64,000 nt of DNA from Micromonospora citrea. Its GTDB lineage: Bacteria; Actinomycetota; Actinomycetes; Mycobacteriales; Micromonosporaceae. Below the pieces are notes generated by a model. It did no database searches, had not been told where the DNA came from, and saw nothing but the letters and a program-made list of their open reading frames with translations. The stretch covers positions 1,714,501 to 1,778,500 of the forward strand of contig NZ_FMHZ01000002.1 of NCBI RefSeq assembly GCF_900090315.1, given 5' to 3'. Each line of letters begins with the position of its first letter. The first letter of the stretch is position 1. Below, piece after piece: positions 8,830 through 17,204 of this stretch. The position numbers were made by a program, and so were the translations under genes.

Positions 8830-9105
8830 TCAGAGAAGCAGCAGACCGCCCCGCTCGTCCACCCGGTCGGCGGACTCGTCGTCCAGCCACACGCCGCCGC
8901 TGGCGAGGTAGCGGAAGCGGTACTCCCCCGGCCCCAGCCGCACCGTGACCGTACGGGTGCCGTCGCGGCGCGGCATCAGCTCGTGCCGCCCCGGCTCCCA
9001 CCCGTTGAAGCAGCCGACCACGCTGACGGCGCCGGGCGGGGTGTCGCGGGGCAGGCTGAAGGTGACCCGGGTCTGATTGCCGAAGAGCTTGTTCCGCTTG
9101 ATCAT
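8830..9105 (-). CDS. Lone CBM48/AMPK-type glycogen-binding domain protein, 91 aa
   Basis: Short cytoplasmic protein made of one E-set/CBM48-like domain. VTFSLP, VVGCFNGWEP and YRFRYLASGGVWLDD follow the pattern of isoamylase N-terminal and AMPK-beta glycogen-binding domains; the FNGW motif supplies the usual sugar-stacking Trp. No catalytic domain follows. ATG at 9105 is preceded by GGAGG at good spacing, which rules out the longer upstream reading. Similar 90-residue proteins occur in actinobacteria and are usually called isoamylase early-set domain proteins. Likely role: binding glycogen or another alpha-glucan, inferred only. Confidence 0.8.
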   Translation of the reverse strand: MIKRNKLFGNQTRVTFSLPRDTPPGAVSVVGCFNGWEPGRHELMPRRDGTRTVTVRLGPGEYRFRYLASGGVWLDDESADRVDERGGLLLL

Positions 9106-9265
9106 GTCGAGTTCCTCCAGGGGTGTTCCGCGGTCACCGGGTACAACGCCCGACACGCCGGGGGCGACACGCCGCCCGACCGGGCCCGGTTGCCCTGTTC
9201 GGCCGACGGACCCGCGCCCGTGCCGCAGGCTGGGGGAAACGTGTCCTGTTTCGGGGGGTTATGTC

Positions 9266-9526
9266 GTGGCAACCTGCGAGGTCTGCGGTAACGACTACTG
9301 GATGGCGTTCGAGGTGCGGACCGTCAGCGGCGACGTCCACACGTTCGACTGCTTCGAGTGCGCGGTGCACAAGATGGCGCCGATCTGCGAGCACTGCCAG
9401 ATCAAGATCGTCGGGCACGGGGTGGAGGTGTCCGGCCGGTTCTTCTGCTGCGCGCACTGCGCCCGCGCCGAGGAGGGCGCCCAGGGCGCCGAGATCCGCG
9501 ACGCGGTGGGCGCCCGGCCGGCATGA
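9266..9526 (+). CDS. Cys-rich metallothionein-like zinc-binding protein, 86 aa
   Basis: Small protein with CEVCGNDYW at the start, then FDCFECAVH, CEHCQ and FFCCAHCARAEE, giving at least four Cys pairs with interspersed His. Proteins of this type in actinobacteria are annotated as prokaryotic metallothionein family or zinc-ribbon proteins. GTG at 9266 is chosen because a GGGGGG tract lies nine bases upstream and translation then begins directly at the first Cys motif. Zn binding is well supported by pattern; a storage versus DNA/protein-binding role cannot be told apart. It stands alone, divergent from the CBM48 gene. Confidence 0.7.
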   Translation: MATCEVCGNDYWMAFEVRTVSGDVHTFDCFECAVHKMAPICEHCQIKIVGHGVEVSGRFFCCAHCARAEEGAQGAEIRDAVGARPA

Positions 9527-9630
9527 GCACGCGGTCGGGCACCCGCCCGAGGTGAACACGCGGTCGGGCACCCACCCGAGATGAAGACGGTCGGGCACCC
9601 ACCCGAGATGAACACGCGGTCGGGCACCTG
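9524..9630. repeat. Tandem repeat, period about 27-30 bp, ~3.7 copies
   Basis: Imperfect copies of CACGCGGTCGGGCACCCACC plus CGAGATGAA begin at the stop codon of the Cys-rich gene and run to about 9630. One copy has lost a few bases. Noncoding and directly downstream of a gene end; could act in termination or be slippage debris. Confidence 0.85.
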
Positions 9631-9695
9631 TTCCGCCTCGCGCCGGCCGGGTGCCGCCACCGTGGCCCGCGCGGCGCGCCGACCGGGCACCGCCG

Positions 9696-10331
9696 TCAGT
9701 ACCCGACGGTGAACCTCGTCCGCCGGTGCCTCGGCCGCTCGGCCTCGTCCAGCAGCGCCACCGCGAGGTCCTCGTACGAGACGGTCGAGGCGCCGTCGGA
9801 GTCGACCACCAGGGTGTCGGTGCCGAGCCGGTAGCGGCCGGTGCGCTCCCCGGGCACGAGCAGCGCGGGCGGGCTCAGGTAGGCCCAGTCGGCCCCGGTG
9901 TCGGCCCGGCACACGTCGAGCTGGTCCCGGCAGGCCAGCGCGATGGCCCGCCACTCGGCGGGAAAGGCCGGATCGTCGATGACGGTGCCGCCGCCAGCGC
10001 CCGGGACGGTCAGCGTCGCGGCACCGCCGACCAGCAGCAGCCGTACCCCCGTCCGGGCGACGCCGGCCAGGAGGGCGCGGGTGGTGGCGACCAGGTCGGC
10101 CTCCCGGCCGGGCGCCGGGCGGGTGGCGCCGATCACGAGGTCCCGGCCGGCGCTCAGCGCGACCACGTCGTCGACGTCGGCGGCGTCGCCCCGCGCGACG
10201 ACGGCGCCGGGCAGGTCCGGGGCGCGCGCCGGATCGCGGACGACCGCGGTGACGAGATGACCGCGGGCCGACGCCTCGGCGACGATCCGGCGGCCGGCGT
10301 TGCCGGCCGCTCCGAAGACGGTGATGTGCAT
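9696..10331 (-). CDS. NAD(P)H-binding atypical SDR oxidoreductase, 211 aa
   Basis: Rossmann-fold protein with the N-terminal dinucleotide motif VFGAAGNAGRRIV (a GxxGxxG variant) and the length and layout of atypical short-chain dehydrogenases of the NAD(P)-binding/NmrA-like group. The active-site Tyr-x-x-x-Lys of classical SDRs is not evident, so it may act on flavins or quinones or be a redox sensor. ATG 10331 is preceded by AGGAGAG. It lies 101 bases downstream of an EamA exporter on the same strand. Both are probably expressed from the promoter overlapped by MarR-type palindromes at 11397-11471. Confidence 0.8.
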   Translation of the reverse strand: MHITVFGAAGNAGRRIVAEASARGHLVTAVVRDPARAPDLPGAVVARGDAADVDDVVALSAGRDLVIGATRPAPGREADLVATTRALLAGVARTGVRLLLVGGAATLTVPGAGGGTVIDDPAFPAEWRAIALACRDQLDVCRADTGADWAYLSPPALLVPGERTGRYRLGTDTLVVDSDGASTVSYEDLAVALLDEAERPRHRRTRFTVGY

Positions 10332-10432
10332 GGCTCTCCTGTCGGAATCTGTCGGTGCGGCGGAACGGCGCCCCGCCGGCTGGTGGGTCGTCGGACGGCC
10401 GCCCACGGGCGGACGACCGACCGGACGGCCGC

Positions 10433-11404
10433 TCACCGGCCACCCGGTGACGAGACGGCACCCGGGGGCGAGGCGGCGACCCGGGACGAGGCGGCACCCG
10501 GGGACGAGGCGGCGGCCGGGGACGAGGCGGCGGCCGGGGGCGAGGCGGCGACGTCCCGGGGCCGGCGGGACTGCGCCACGATGGCGGCGAGGACGACCGC
10601 CCCGCCCAGCAGTTGCGCGGCGGTGAGCCGCTGGTCGAGCACGAGCCAGCCCAACGCCGTCGCCACCAGCGGGCTGAGCAGGCCGAGGAAGGTGACCGTG
10701 GTCGGTGGGAGGCCGCGGATGCCACGGAACCAGAGGGCGTAGGCGAGGGCGGAGCCGACGAGCGTCAGGTAGCCGTACCCGACGAGGTTCCCGGCGGTCA
10801 ACGCCGGCGGCGCCCCCTCGACCAGCAGGGCGACCGGGAGGAGCAGCAGGCCGCCGGCAGTGAGCTGCCAGCCCGTGGTGGCCAGCAGGGGCGCGGACGA
10901 CGACCATCGCTTGCTGAGCACCACCCCGACGGCCATGACCACCGCGCCGCCGAGGGCGGCGAGGACGCCGGCGACGTCGAGGCGGGCGTCCGCCCGCAGC
11001 ACCAGCAGCGCCACCCCGGCCACCCCGGCGGCGCCCGCGAGCACGGTGCGCGGCGTCAGCCGGTCGCCGAGCAGGCCGGCGGAGAGCGCGGCGACGAGGA
11101 GCGGCTGCACGGCGCCGACGGTCGCGGCCACCCCGCCCGGCAGCCGGTACGCGGCGACGAAGAGCAGCGCGAAGAAGAACCCGATGTTCAGGGCGCCGAG
11201 CACCGCCGCCCGCCACCACCAGGCGCCCTTCGGCAGCCGGCGGGTGACCGCGACCAGGAGCAGGCCGGCGGGAAGGGCGCGCAGCACGGCGGCCAGCAGC
11301 GGGCGCTGCGGGGGCAGCAGCTCGGTGGTGACGAGGTAGGTGGTCCCCCAGATCGCCGGGGTCAGCGCCGTCACGCCGAGGAGGAGTGTCCGATCACTTA
11401 GCAC
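10433..11404 (-). CDS. EamA/DMT-family exporter, 323 aa
   Basis: Ten predicted membrane helices in two EamA halves; WGTTYLVTTELLPP in the first helix pair and the second-half motif with FRGIRGLPPTTVTFLGLLSP are typical of drug/metabolite transporter proteins that export small metabolites. The C-terminal 40 residues are a low-complexity Ala/Ser/Pro repeat outside the family core. The start is GTG 11404, the only start giving a full first helix. It has no Shine-Dalgarno, but TAACTT lies six bases upstream, so the message is probably leaderless. It is divergent from a marR gene, and one of three palindromes overlaps its start codon, so MarR repression is likely. Confidence 0.85.
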   Translation of the reverse strand: MLSDRTLLLGVTALTPAIWGTTYLVTTELLPPQRPLLAAVLRALPAGLLLVAVTRRLPKGAWWWRAAVLGALNIGFFFALLFVAAYRLPGGVAATVGAVQPLLVAALSAGLLGDRLTPRTVLAGAAGVAGVALLVLRADARLDVAGVLAALGGAVVMAVGVVLSKRWSSSAPLLATTGWQLTAGGLLLLPVALLVEGAPPALTAGNLVGYGYLTLVGSALAYALWFRGIRGLPPTTVTFLGLLSPLVATALGWLVLDQRLTAAQLLGGAVVLAAIVAQSRRPRDVAASPPAAASSPAAASSPGAASSRVAASPPGAVSSPGGR

Positions 11405-11471
11405 TAAGACAAGTTATCTCAGCGCTAAGGCACTCGGGGGGACATCCCCCGTGAGCTACCTCACCGCTAAG
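11397..11471. promoter_or_regulatory. Three MarR-type palindromic boxes
   Basis: CTTAGCACTAAG (11397-11408), CTCAGCGCTAAG (11418-11429) and CTCACCGCTAAG (11460-11471) are copies of a 12-bp palindrome with consensus CTTAGCGCTAAG. They sit in the 90-bp region between the divergent EamA exporter and marR genes, overlapping both predicted promoters. The likely ligand is the adjacent MarR protein. Confidence 0.7.
11411..11416 (-). promoter_or_regulatory. Leaderless -10 element for the EamA exporter
   Basis: TAACTT on the minus strand, six bases before GTG 11404 and between MarR boxes 1 and 2. Confidence 0.55.
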
Positions 11472-11482
11472 GCAACGCTTGT

Positions 11483-11488
11483 TAGGCT
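11483..11488 (+). promoter_or_regulatory. Leaderless -10 element for marR
   Basis: TAGGCT six bases before ATG 11495, just downstream of MarR box 3. Confidence 0.6.
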
Positions 11489-11494
11489 GGTCGG

Positions 11495-11995
11495 ATGGCC
11501 GATCACGTCGACCGGGTGCTGGCGCAGTGGGCAGCCCAGCGGCCGGACCTGGACGCCTCCCCGATGGGGGTGTTCGGTCGCCTCGCCAGGCTCCACCGGC
11601 TCGCCTGGGCGGAGACGCACCGCACGTTCAGCGCGCACGGGCTCGACTCGGCGTCCTTCGACGTGCTCGCCACGCTGCGCCGCAGCGACCCGCCGCACCG
11701 GCTGACCCCGACGCAGCTGATGCGCTCGTCGATGGTCACCTCGGGCGCCGTCACCCAGCGGCTCGACCGGCTCGAGGCGCGCAACCTGGTGACCCGCACC
11801 CGCAGCGACACGGACGGCCGGGCCGTGCAGGTCGCCCTGACCGACGAGGGCCTGGCGCTCATCGACCGGGCCCTGCCCGACCACGTCGCCACCGAGGAGC
11901 GACTGCTCGCCGGGCTCACCGCGGCGCAGCGCGACGCCCTTGCCGACACCCTGCGGACGCTGCTGGAGTCGCTCGGCGACACGGCGGACCGGTGA
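11495..11995 (+). CDS. MarR-family transcriptional regulator, 166 aa
   Basis: Winged-helix repressor: helical dimerisation segment at about 25-50, then LTPTQLMRSSMVTSGAVTQR (recognition helix, about 70-90), a wing with RTRSDTDGRAVQVALTDEG, and a C-terminal dimer helix. MarR proteins usually bind palindromes in divergent promoters and release DNA when a phenolic or other hydrophobic ligand binds. Here three copies of a 12-bp palindrome lie between it and the EamA exporter, so it probably represses both that gene and itself. The ligand is unknown. Start ATG 11495 fits the leaderless spacing. Confidence 0.9.
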   Translation: MADHVDRVLAQWAAQRPDLDASPMGVFGRLARLHRLAWAETHRTFSAHGLDSASFDVLATLRRSDPPHRLTPTQLMRSSMVTSGAVTQRLDRLEARNLVTRTRSDTDGRAVQVALTDEGLALIDRALPDHVATEERLLAGLTAAQRDALADTLRTLLESLGDTADR

Positions 11996-12002
11996 GTCGA
12001 TC

Positions 12003-12008
12003 TACCAT
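12003..12008 (+). promoter_or_regulatory. Leaderless -10 element for the GNAT gene
   Basis: TACCAT six bases before ATG 12015, only eight bases after the marR stop. It gives the GNAT gene its own start site despite the short gap. Confidence 0.5.
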
Positions 12009-12014
12009 CGCCGC

Positions 12015-12476
12015 ATGTCATCGCAGCACCCCCCGGTCCGGGTGGCCGGCTTCGCCGATCTGGACGCCCGCACCTTCCACGACCTGCTCCGGCTCCGGAT
12101 CGACGTGTTCGTGGTCGAGCAGGCGTGCCCGTACCCGGAACTCGACGGGCGGGACGTCGAGCCCGGCACCCGGCACCTGTGGCTCGACGACGACGGCGCG
12201 CCGGTGGCGTACCTGCGGATCCTCGCCGACACGGGCGGCGTGGCGCGGATCGGGCGGGTGGTGGTCGCGCCGCGGGCGCGCGGCGGCGGACACGCCGGCC
12301 GGCTGATGGCCGCGGCGCTGGACGCGGTCGGCGACCGCCCCTGCGTGCTGGAGGCCCAGTCCCACCTGGTCGCCTTCTACACCCGGCACGGCTTCGCCGT
12401 CAGCGGCGCGGAGTATGTCGAGGACGGCATCCCGCACACCCCGATGCGCCGGGAAGGCATTGACCAGAGCCTATAA
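12015..12476 (+). CDS. elaA: ElaA-like GNAT acetyltransferase, 153 aa
   Basis: Gcn5-related N-acetyltransferase of the ElaA type. LLRLRIDVFVVEQACPYPEL is the characteristic N-terminal ElaA segment; RIGRVVVAPRARGGGHAGRL is the acetyl-CoA pyrophosphate-binding loop (about 77-97). The C-terminal FYTRHGFAVSG strand-helix and VEDGIPHTPM ending are typical. The substrate is unknown for most members. It follows marR by 19 bases but has its own -10 hexamer at leaderless spacing, so linkage to the MarR regulon is uncertain. Confidence 0.88.
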   Translation: MSSQHPPVRVAGFADLDARTFHDLLRLRIDVFVVEQACPYPELDGRDVEPGTRHLWLDDDGAPVAYLRILADTGGVARIGRVVVAPRARGGGHAGRLMAAALDAVGDRPCVLEAQSHLVAFYTRHGFAVSGAEYVEDGIPHTPMRREGIDQSL

Positions 12477-12584
12477 ATGTGGCAGCCTCCGGGCAGAGCC
12501 GTCGCGGAGCCACGCAGCGCGCACGGGAGGGGCAACTCCCGGCCGTCCGGGCGTCGTCGTCCGACCTCTCCCCCCGGGGGCTCC

Positions 12585-13673
12585 ATGTCCACTCATCTTC
12601 GATCATCTCGCCTGGGGTGGCTGCTCGCCGTCGCGGCGACCGCCGCCCTCCTGCTGGCCACGGCCCTGGCCAACCCCGTCTCGGCGCACGGTTCCGTGGT
12701 CGACCCGGCCTCCCGCAACTACGGCTGCTGGCAGCGCTGGGGCAGCGACTTCCAGAATCCCCGGATGGCCACCGAGGACCCGATGTGCTGGCAGGCCTGG
12801 CAGGCCAACCCGAACGCCATGTGGAACTGGAACGGGCTGTTCCGCGAGGGCGTCGCCGGCAACCACCAGGCCGCCATCCCGAACGGCCAGCTCTGTTCCG
12901 CCGGCCGGACGGAGGGCGGCCGCTACAACGCCCTCGACACGGTCGGCGCCTGGAAGGCCGCCCCGGTCTCGAGCAGCTTCCGGGTCCGCCTGCACGACCA
13001 GGCCAGTCACGGCGCCGACTACATCCGGGTGTACGTGACGAAGCAGGGCTTCGACGCCCTCACCGAGCCGCTCGGCTGGGACGACCTGGAACTGGTCGGC
13101 CAGATCGGCAACACCCCGGCGTCCCAGTGGAAGCCGGAGACCAGCGGCGTGTCCATCGAGATCCCGGCGAACGCGCCGGGGCGGACCGGCCGGCACGTCG
13201 TCTACACGATCTGGCAGGCCAGCCACCTGGACCAGTCGTACTACCTGTGCAGCGACGTCGACTTCTCCGGCGGGCCGACCACCCCGCCGCCGACGACGCC
13301 GCCGCCCACCACTCCCCCGCCCACCACACCGCCGCCGACGACTCCGCCCCCGACGACTCCGCCGCCGGCCGGGGCCTGCACGGCCACCTACCGGGTCACC
13401 GGGCAGTGGGGTGGCGGCTTCCAGGGCGAGGTGACGGTCACCGCCGGCGGCGGGGCCGTCAAGGGCTGGTCCGTGAACTGGACCTACGCCGACGGCCAGC
13501 AGGTCACGTCGGCCTGGAACGCGACCGTGACCACCAGCGGCACACGGGTCGTCGCCCGCAACGCGGCCCACAACGGGTCGCTGTCGCCCGGGGCGAGCAC
13601 CACCTTCGGCTTCCTCGGCTCGTGGTCCGGCGCCAACAGCACACCGGTGCCCACCTGCACGACCGTGGTCTGA
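12585..13673 (+). CDS. AA10 lytic polysaccharide monooxygenase with CBM2, 362 aa
   Basis: Secreted copper monooxygenase. The signal peptide ends before His35 (VSAHGSVVDPASRNYG), the first histidine-brace residue; the second is probably in LHDQASHGADYIRVYV (about 150). WRWG-like and MCWQAWQANPNAMWNWNGLF segments place it with the T. fusca LPMO10A / S. coelicolor LPMO10B group, which act on cellulose (some also on chitin). A (PTTPP)n linker (about 227-262) joins a CBM2 cellulose-binding module (about 263-362). ATG 12585 has only a GGGGG tract as a possible ribosome-binding site. The ending is followed by a strong hairpin. Substrate inferred from subfamily and CBM2. Confidence 0.93.
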   Translation: MSTHLRSSRLGWLLAVAATAALLLATALANPVSAHGSVVDPASRNYGCWQRWGSDFQNPRMATEDPMCWQAWQANPNAMWNWNGLFREGVAGNHQAAIPNGQLCSAGRTEGGRYNALDTVGAWKAAPVSSSFRVRLHDQASHGADYIRVYVTKQGFDALTEPLGWDDLELVGQIGNTPASQWKPETSGVSIEIPANAPGRTGRHVVYTIWQASHLDQSYYLCSDVDFSGGPTTPPPTTPPPTTPPPTTPPPTTPPPTTPPPAGACTATYRVTGQWGGGFQGEVTVTAGGGAVKGWSVNWTYADGQQVTSAWNATVTTSGTRVVARNAAHNGSLSPGASTTFGFLGSWSGANSTPVPTCTTVV

Positions 13674-13687
13674 TCCACGCCGGAACC

Positions 13688-13733
13688 CCGGCCGGGGCCG
13701 CGTCCCACTCCCTCCGGGCGCGGCCCCGGCCGG
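13688..13733. terminator. 15-bp perfect GC hairpin
   Basis: Arms 13688-13702 and 13719-13733 pair perfectly with a 16-base loop, 14 bases after the LPMO stop and before the convergent hemQ stop. Likely bidirectional terminator without a U tract. Confidence 0.7.
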
Positions 13734-13809
13734 CCCACGTCCAGCCGCCGGCCGGCCGGCCCGCGCCCGACTCCCGGCCGCCCCGCGTCCAGCGCCGCCG
13801 GAGGCCCGG

Positions 13810-14511
13810 TCAGACCAGGCAGTTCACGATGTCGGCGATCGGGCGGCGGCGGCCGGTGTAGAACGGCGTCTCCTCGCGGACGTGCCGGCGGGCACCGGAG
13901 CCCCGCAGGTCGCGCATCAGGTCGACGATCCGGTGCAGCTCGTCGGCCTCGAACGCGAGCATCCACTCGTAGTCGCCGAGCGCGAACGAGGCGACCGTGT
14001 TGGCCCGCACGTCCGGATAGCCGCGGGCCATCTTGCCGTGCTCGGTGAGCAGCTCGCGCCGCTCGGCGTCGGGCAGCAGATACCACTCGTACGAGCGGAC
14101 GAACGGGTAGACGCAGAGGTAGGGCCGTGCCTCCTCGCCGGCGAGGAACGCCGGGATGTGGCTCTTGTTGAACTCCGCCGGCCGGTGCAAAGCCATCTGG
14201 GACCAGACCGGGGTGAGCGCCCGCCCCAGCGTGGTGCGCCGGAACCGCAGGTAGGCGTCCTGGAGGGCGTCGCTGGAGGCGGCGTGCCACCAGATCATCA
14301 GGTCCGCGTCGGCGCGCAGGCCCGCAACGTCGTACGTGCCCCGGACGACCACGTCCTTGCCGGCCAGCTCCTCGAAGAGGGCCTCGACCTCGCCGGTGAC
14401 GTTCTCGCGCAGCGACGGGAGCGGGCTGCTGGCCCGGTACACCGACCACATGGTGTAGCGGATGCTGGCGTTGAGCTCGCGCAGCCGGGCCGCGTTGGTC
14501 TGCTCGGTCAT
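13810..14511 (-). CDS. hemQ: Coproheme decarboxylase HemQ (ChdC), 233 aa
   Basis: Last enzyme of the coproporphyrin-dependent heme pathway: decarboxylates two propionates of coproheme III to give heme b using peroxide. The sequence belongs to the chlorite-dismutase superfamily, heme-synthesising branch: [10 protein letters not shown] at the N terminus, [20 protein letters not shown] followed by SHIPAFL (probable axial His region), and [14 protein letters not shown]. It starts with ATG 14511, overlapping the hemY stop by four bases (ATGA), so it is translationally coupled. Length is normal. Confidence 0.95.
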   Translation of the reverse strand: MTEQTNAARLRELNASIRYTMWSVYRASSPLPSLRENVTGEVEALFEELAGKDVVVRGTYDVAGLRADADLMIWWHAASSDALQDAYLRFRRTTLGRALTPVWSQMALHRPAEFNKSHIPAFLAGEEARPYLCVYPFVRSYEWYLLPDAERRELLTEHGKMARGYPDVRANTVASFALGDYEWMLAFEADELHRIVDLMRDLRGSGARRHVREETPFYTGRRRPIADIVNCLV

Positions 14512-15917
14512 GTCCCCGATCCTCCCAGTGCAGTGATGATCTCTTCGGCCGCCGTCTCGCCCGAGCGGACGCAGACCGGGATGCCGACCCCGTCGTACGC
14601 CGCGCCGGCCAGCACGAGCGTCGGGTGGCTCGCCCGCAGGACCGCCCGCGCGGCGGCCACCCGGTCGGCGTGGCCCGGGGTGTACTGCGGCAGCGACCCG
14701 CCCCAGCGCTGCACGTGCCCGGCGACCGGCGCGGGCAGCGGCACGCCGAGCACCGCCGACAGCTCCCGGTGCACCGTGGCGGCCAAGTCCTCGTCGGTGC
14801 GCTGCACCTGGCGCTCCTCGCCGTAGCGGCCGACGGAGGCGCGGACCAGCGCCAGCCCGTCGGCACGGCGCAGGTGACCCCACTTGGTGGTGAAGAACGT
14901 CGACGCCTTGATCAGCAGGCCCTCGGTGCTGGGCACCAGGAAGCCGGACAGCTCCGGCAGCTCCGGCTCGGGCAGCGCCAGGGTCACCAGCGCGACGCTG
15001 GCGTAGTCCAGCCCGCCGACGTTCCCGGCCGCCTCCGGGGCCGGGCCGGCGAGCAGCCGGGCCGCCGGCCGGGCCGGCACGGCCAGCACCACGGCGTCGG
15101 CGTCGACCAGCTCCGCGTCCCGCGTGGGGCCGACGGTCAGCCGCCAGCCGGTCCCGGTCGGGGTCAGCTCGCGTACGGCCGCGTCCCGCCGGACGGTCGC
15201 CCCGCTGGCCGCCGCCGCGGCCTCGACCAGGGTGCTGAGCCCGCCGGCGAGGGTGCCGAAGACCGGCTCGCCCGGCGCGCGGGGAGCGGCGGCCTGCGCG
15301 GCGCGGACCGCGCCGACCAGGGTGTGCTCCACCCGGGCCGCCCGGGCCAGCGCCGGCATCGTGGTGACCAGGGAGAGGTCGTCGGCGCGGCCGGCGTAGA
15401 CGCCGCCGAGCATCGGGTCGACCAGCCGGTCGACCACCTCGTCGCCGAACCGGGCCCGGACCAGCGCGCCGACGGACACGTCGTCGTCCGCGTCGAGCAG
15501 CGGGCGGCCGGCGTCGACGTCGGCGTCCGCCGCCGGGCGCGCGACCGTGGTCACCTTCGCCAGGTCTCCCGGTACGCCGACCAGCGTGCCGCCGGGGACC
15601 GGGCGCAGCCCGCCGTCGACGACGAGCGCGGCCTGCCCGACGGCGGGGTGCACGATCCGGTCGCCCAGGCCGAGCCGGCGGACCAGGGCCACGGCGGCGG
15701 ACTCGCCCCCGGCCGGGTCGCGCATCAGGAACGACTCGGCGCCGAACTCCACCGCCGAGCCGGCCAGCTCGCCGGTGCGCAGCTTGCCGCCGAGCGCGCC
15801 CGACTGCTCGTACACGGTGATTTCGGTGTCGGCGGGGGCGCGGTCACGCAACCGGAGCGCGGCGGCCAGCCCGGCGATCCCGCCGCCGACCACCGCCACC
15901 CGCCACGGCGTCCGCAT
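14508..15917 (-). CDS. hemY: Coproporphyrinogen III oxidase (HemY/CgoX), 469 aa
   Basis: FAD-dependent enzyme that in monoderm bacteria oxidises coproporphyrinogen III to coproporphyrin III. N-terminal FAD motif [20 protein letters not shown], the amine-oxidase segment [20 protein letters not shown], and the C-terminal FAD contact [20 protein letters not shown] are all present. ATG 15917 lies five bases after the hemE stop; the 3' end overlaps hemQ by four bases. The three-gene order hemE-hemY-hemQ makes the coproporphyrin branch certain. A ferrochelatase gene is not in this window. Confidence 0.95.
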   Translation of the reverse strand: MRTPWRVAVVGGGIAGLAAALRLRDRAPADTEITVYEQSGALGGKLRTGELAGSAVEFGAESFLMRDPAGGESAAVALVRRLGLGDRIVHPAVGQAALVVDGGLRPVPGGTLVGVPGDLAKVTTVARPAADADVDAGRPLLDADDDVSVGALVRARFGDEVVDRLVDPMLGGVYAGRADDLSLVTTMPALARAARVEHTLVGAVRAAQAAAPRAPGEPVFGTLAGGLSTLVEAAAAASGATVRRDAAVRELTPTGTGWRLTVGPTRDAELVDADAVVLAVPARPAARLLAGPAPEAAGNVGGLDYASVALVTLALPEPELPELSGFLVPSTEGLLIKASTFFTTKWGHLRRADGLALVRASVGRYGEERQVQRTDEDLAATVHRELSAVLGVPLPAPVAGHVQRWGGSLPQYTPGHADRVAAARAVLRASHPTLVLAGAAYDGVGIPVCVRSGETAAEEIITALGGSGT

Positions 15918-15922
15918 GTCGC

Positions 15923-17029
15923 TCAGCCCCGGCCGGCCGGCTGGGCGGACAGCTCGTGCACCAGTGCCACCACCCGGGTCAGCACGTCCGGGTCGGTCTC
16001 CGGCAGCACCCCGTGCCCCAGGTTGAACACGTGCCCCGGCGCGGCCCGGCCCTGCTCCAGGATCCGCCGCACCTCGCCCTCGACGACCGGCCACGGCGCG
16101 AGCAGCACGCACGGGTCGAGGTTGCCCTGCACGGCCCGCTCCGCGCCGACGCGGCGGGTCGCCACGTCCAGCGGCGTACGCCAGTCCACGCCGACCACGT
16201 CGGCGCCGGCCTCGCCCATCGCGCCGAGCAGCTCGCCGGTGCCGACGCCGAAGTGGATCCGGGGCACGCCCGCGTCGGCCAGCCCGGCGAGCACCGCCGC
16301 CGAGTGCGGCAGCACGAACCGGCGGTAGTCGGCCTCGGAGAGCGCGCCGGCCCAGGAGTCGAAGAGCTGCACCGCGGAGACCCCGGCGGCGATCTGGACC
16401 CGCAGGAACGCCAGCGTCACCTCGGCCAGCCGGCCGCACAGCGCGTGCCAGAGCTCCGGCTGGCCGTACATGAGGGCCTTGGTCTTCGCGTGGGTGCGCG
16501 ACGGGCCGCCCTCGACCAGGTAGCTGGCCAGCGTGAACGGGGCGCCGGCGAAGCCGATCAGTGGGGTGTCGCCGAGCTCGGCGACGAGCATCCGGACCGC
16601 CTCGTCCACGTAGGAGACGTCGTCGCGGGTGATCGGCCGGATCCGTTCCACGTCGGGCAGGGTGCGCACCGGCTCGGCGACCACCGGCCCGGTGCCGGGC
16701 ACGATGTCGAGATCGACGCCGGCGGCGGCGACCGGCACCACGATGTCGCTGAACAGGATCGCCGCGTCCACCCCGTGCCGGCGTACCGGCTGGAGGGTGA
16801 TCTCGGTGACCAGCTCGGGCCGGCGGCAGGATTCCAGCATCGCCACGTTGGCCCGGATCTCGCGGTACTCCGGCAGCGACCGGCCGGCCTGCCGCATGAA
16901 CCAGACCGGGGTGTGCGGGACGGGCAGGCGCCGGCAGGCCCGGACGAAGGGCGAGTCGGCCGGTCCGCCGTGGCGGGGGTCGTCGTCTCGGGCGTCGTCG
17001 CCCGTCGTGGTGGTGGTCATCGCGGCCAT
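15923..17029 (-). CDS. hemE: Uroporphyrinogen decarboxylase HemE, 368 aa
   Basis: Converts uroporphyrinogen III to coproporphyrinogen III in the cytoplasm. Signature [18 protein letters not shown] (about residues 45-62) contains the conserved substrate-binding Arg residues; [16 protein letters not shown] and FDSWAGALS are the other family blocks. The N terminus has a variable Thr/Asp-rich extension. Start at ATG 17029 or 17020; neither has a convincing Shine-Dalgarno, and a short palindrome (CGTGCC/GGCACG, 17030-17045) lies just upstream. It is first gene of the hemE-hemY-hemQ operon and divergent from the DUF3000 gene. Confidence 0.94.
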   Translation of the reverse strand: MAAMTTTTTGDDARDDDPRHGGPADSPFVRACRRLPVPHTPVWFMRQAGRSLPEYREIRANVAMLESCRRPELVTEITLQPVRRHGVDAAILFSDIVVPVAAAGVDLDIVPGTGPVVAEPVRTLPDVERIRPITRDDVSYVDEAVRMLVAELGDTPLIGFAGAPFTLASYLVEGGPSRTHAKTKALMYGQPELWHALCGRLAEVTLAFLRVQIAAGVSAVQLFDSWAGALSEADYRRFVLPHSAAVLAGLADAGVPRIHFGVGTGELLGAMGEAGADVVGVDWRTPLDVATRRVGAERAVQGNLDPCVLLAPWPVVEGEVRRILEQGRAAPGHVFNLGHGVLPETDPDVLTRVVALVHELSAQPAGRG

Positions 17030-17192
17030 CGTGCCACGCGGCACGGGCGCGGCAGCGGGCAGCGCCGCCTTTTGTGACCCCCGTCGGCCCCGGGAACCAG
17101 GCGGGTCTCTCGGGGGTGTGGGGTCGCCGCCGGGGCGTTCCCGGACCGCCGGCACCGGCGCGCCGTTTCCGGCGCTGGATGGTCACCGGGCA

Positions 17193-17198
17193 TAGGCT
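17193..17198 (+). promoter_or_regulatory. Leaderless -10 element for the DUF3000 gene
   Basis: TAGGCT six bases before ATG 17205; the hexamer matches the one before marR. Confidence 0.6.
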
Positions 17199-17204
17199 GC
17201 CGAC

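Noticed and set aside
12459..12476. TTGACC with TATAAA near the elaA end as a promoter for the second LPMO
   Set aside because: Spacing between the hexamers is far too short for sigma-70.
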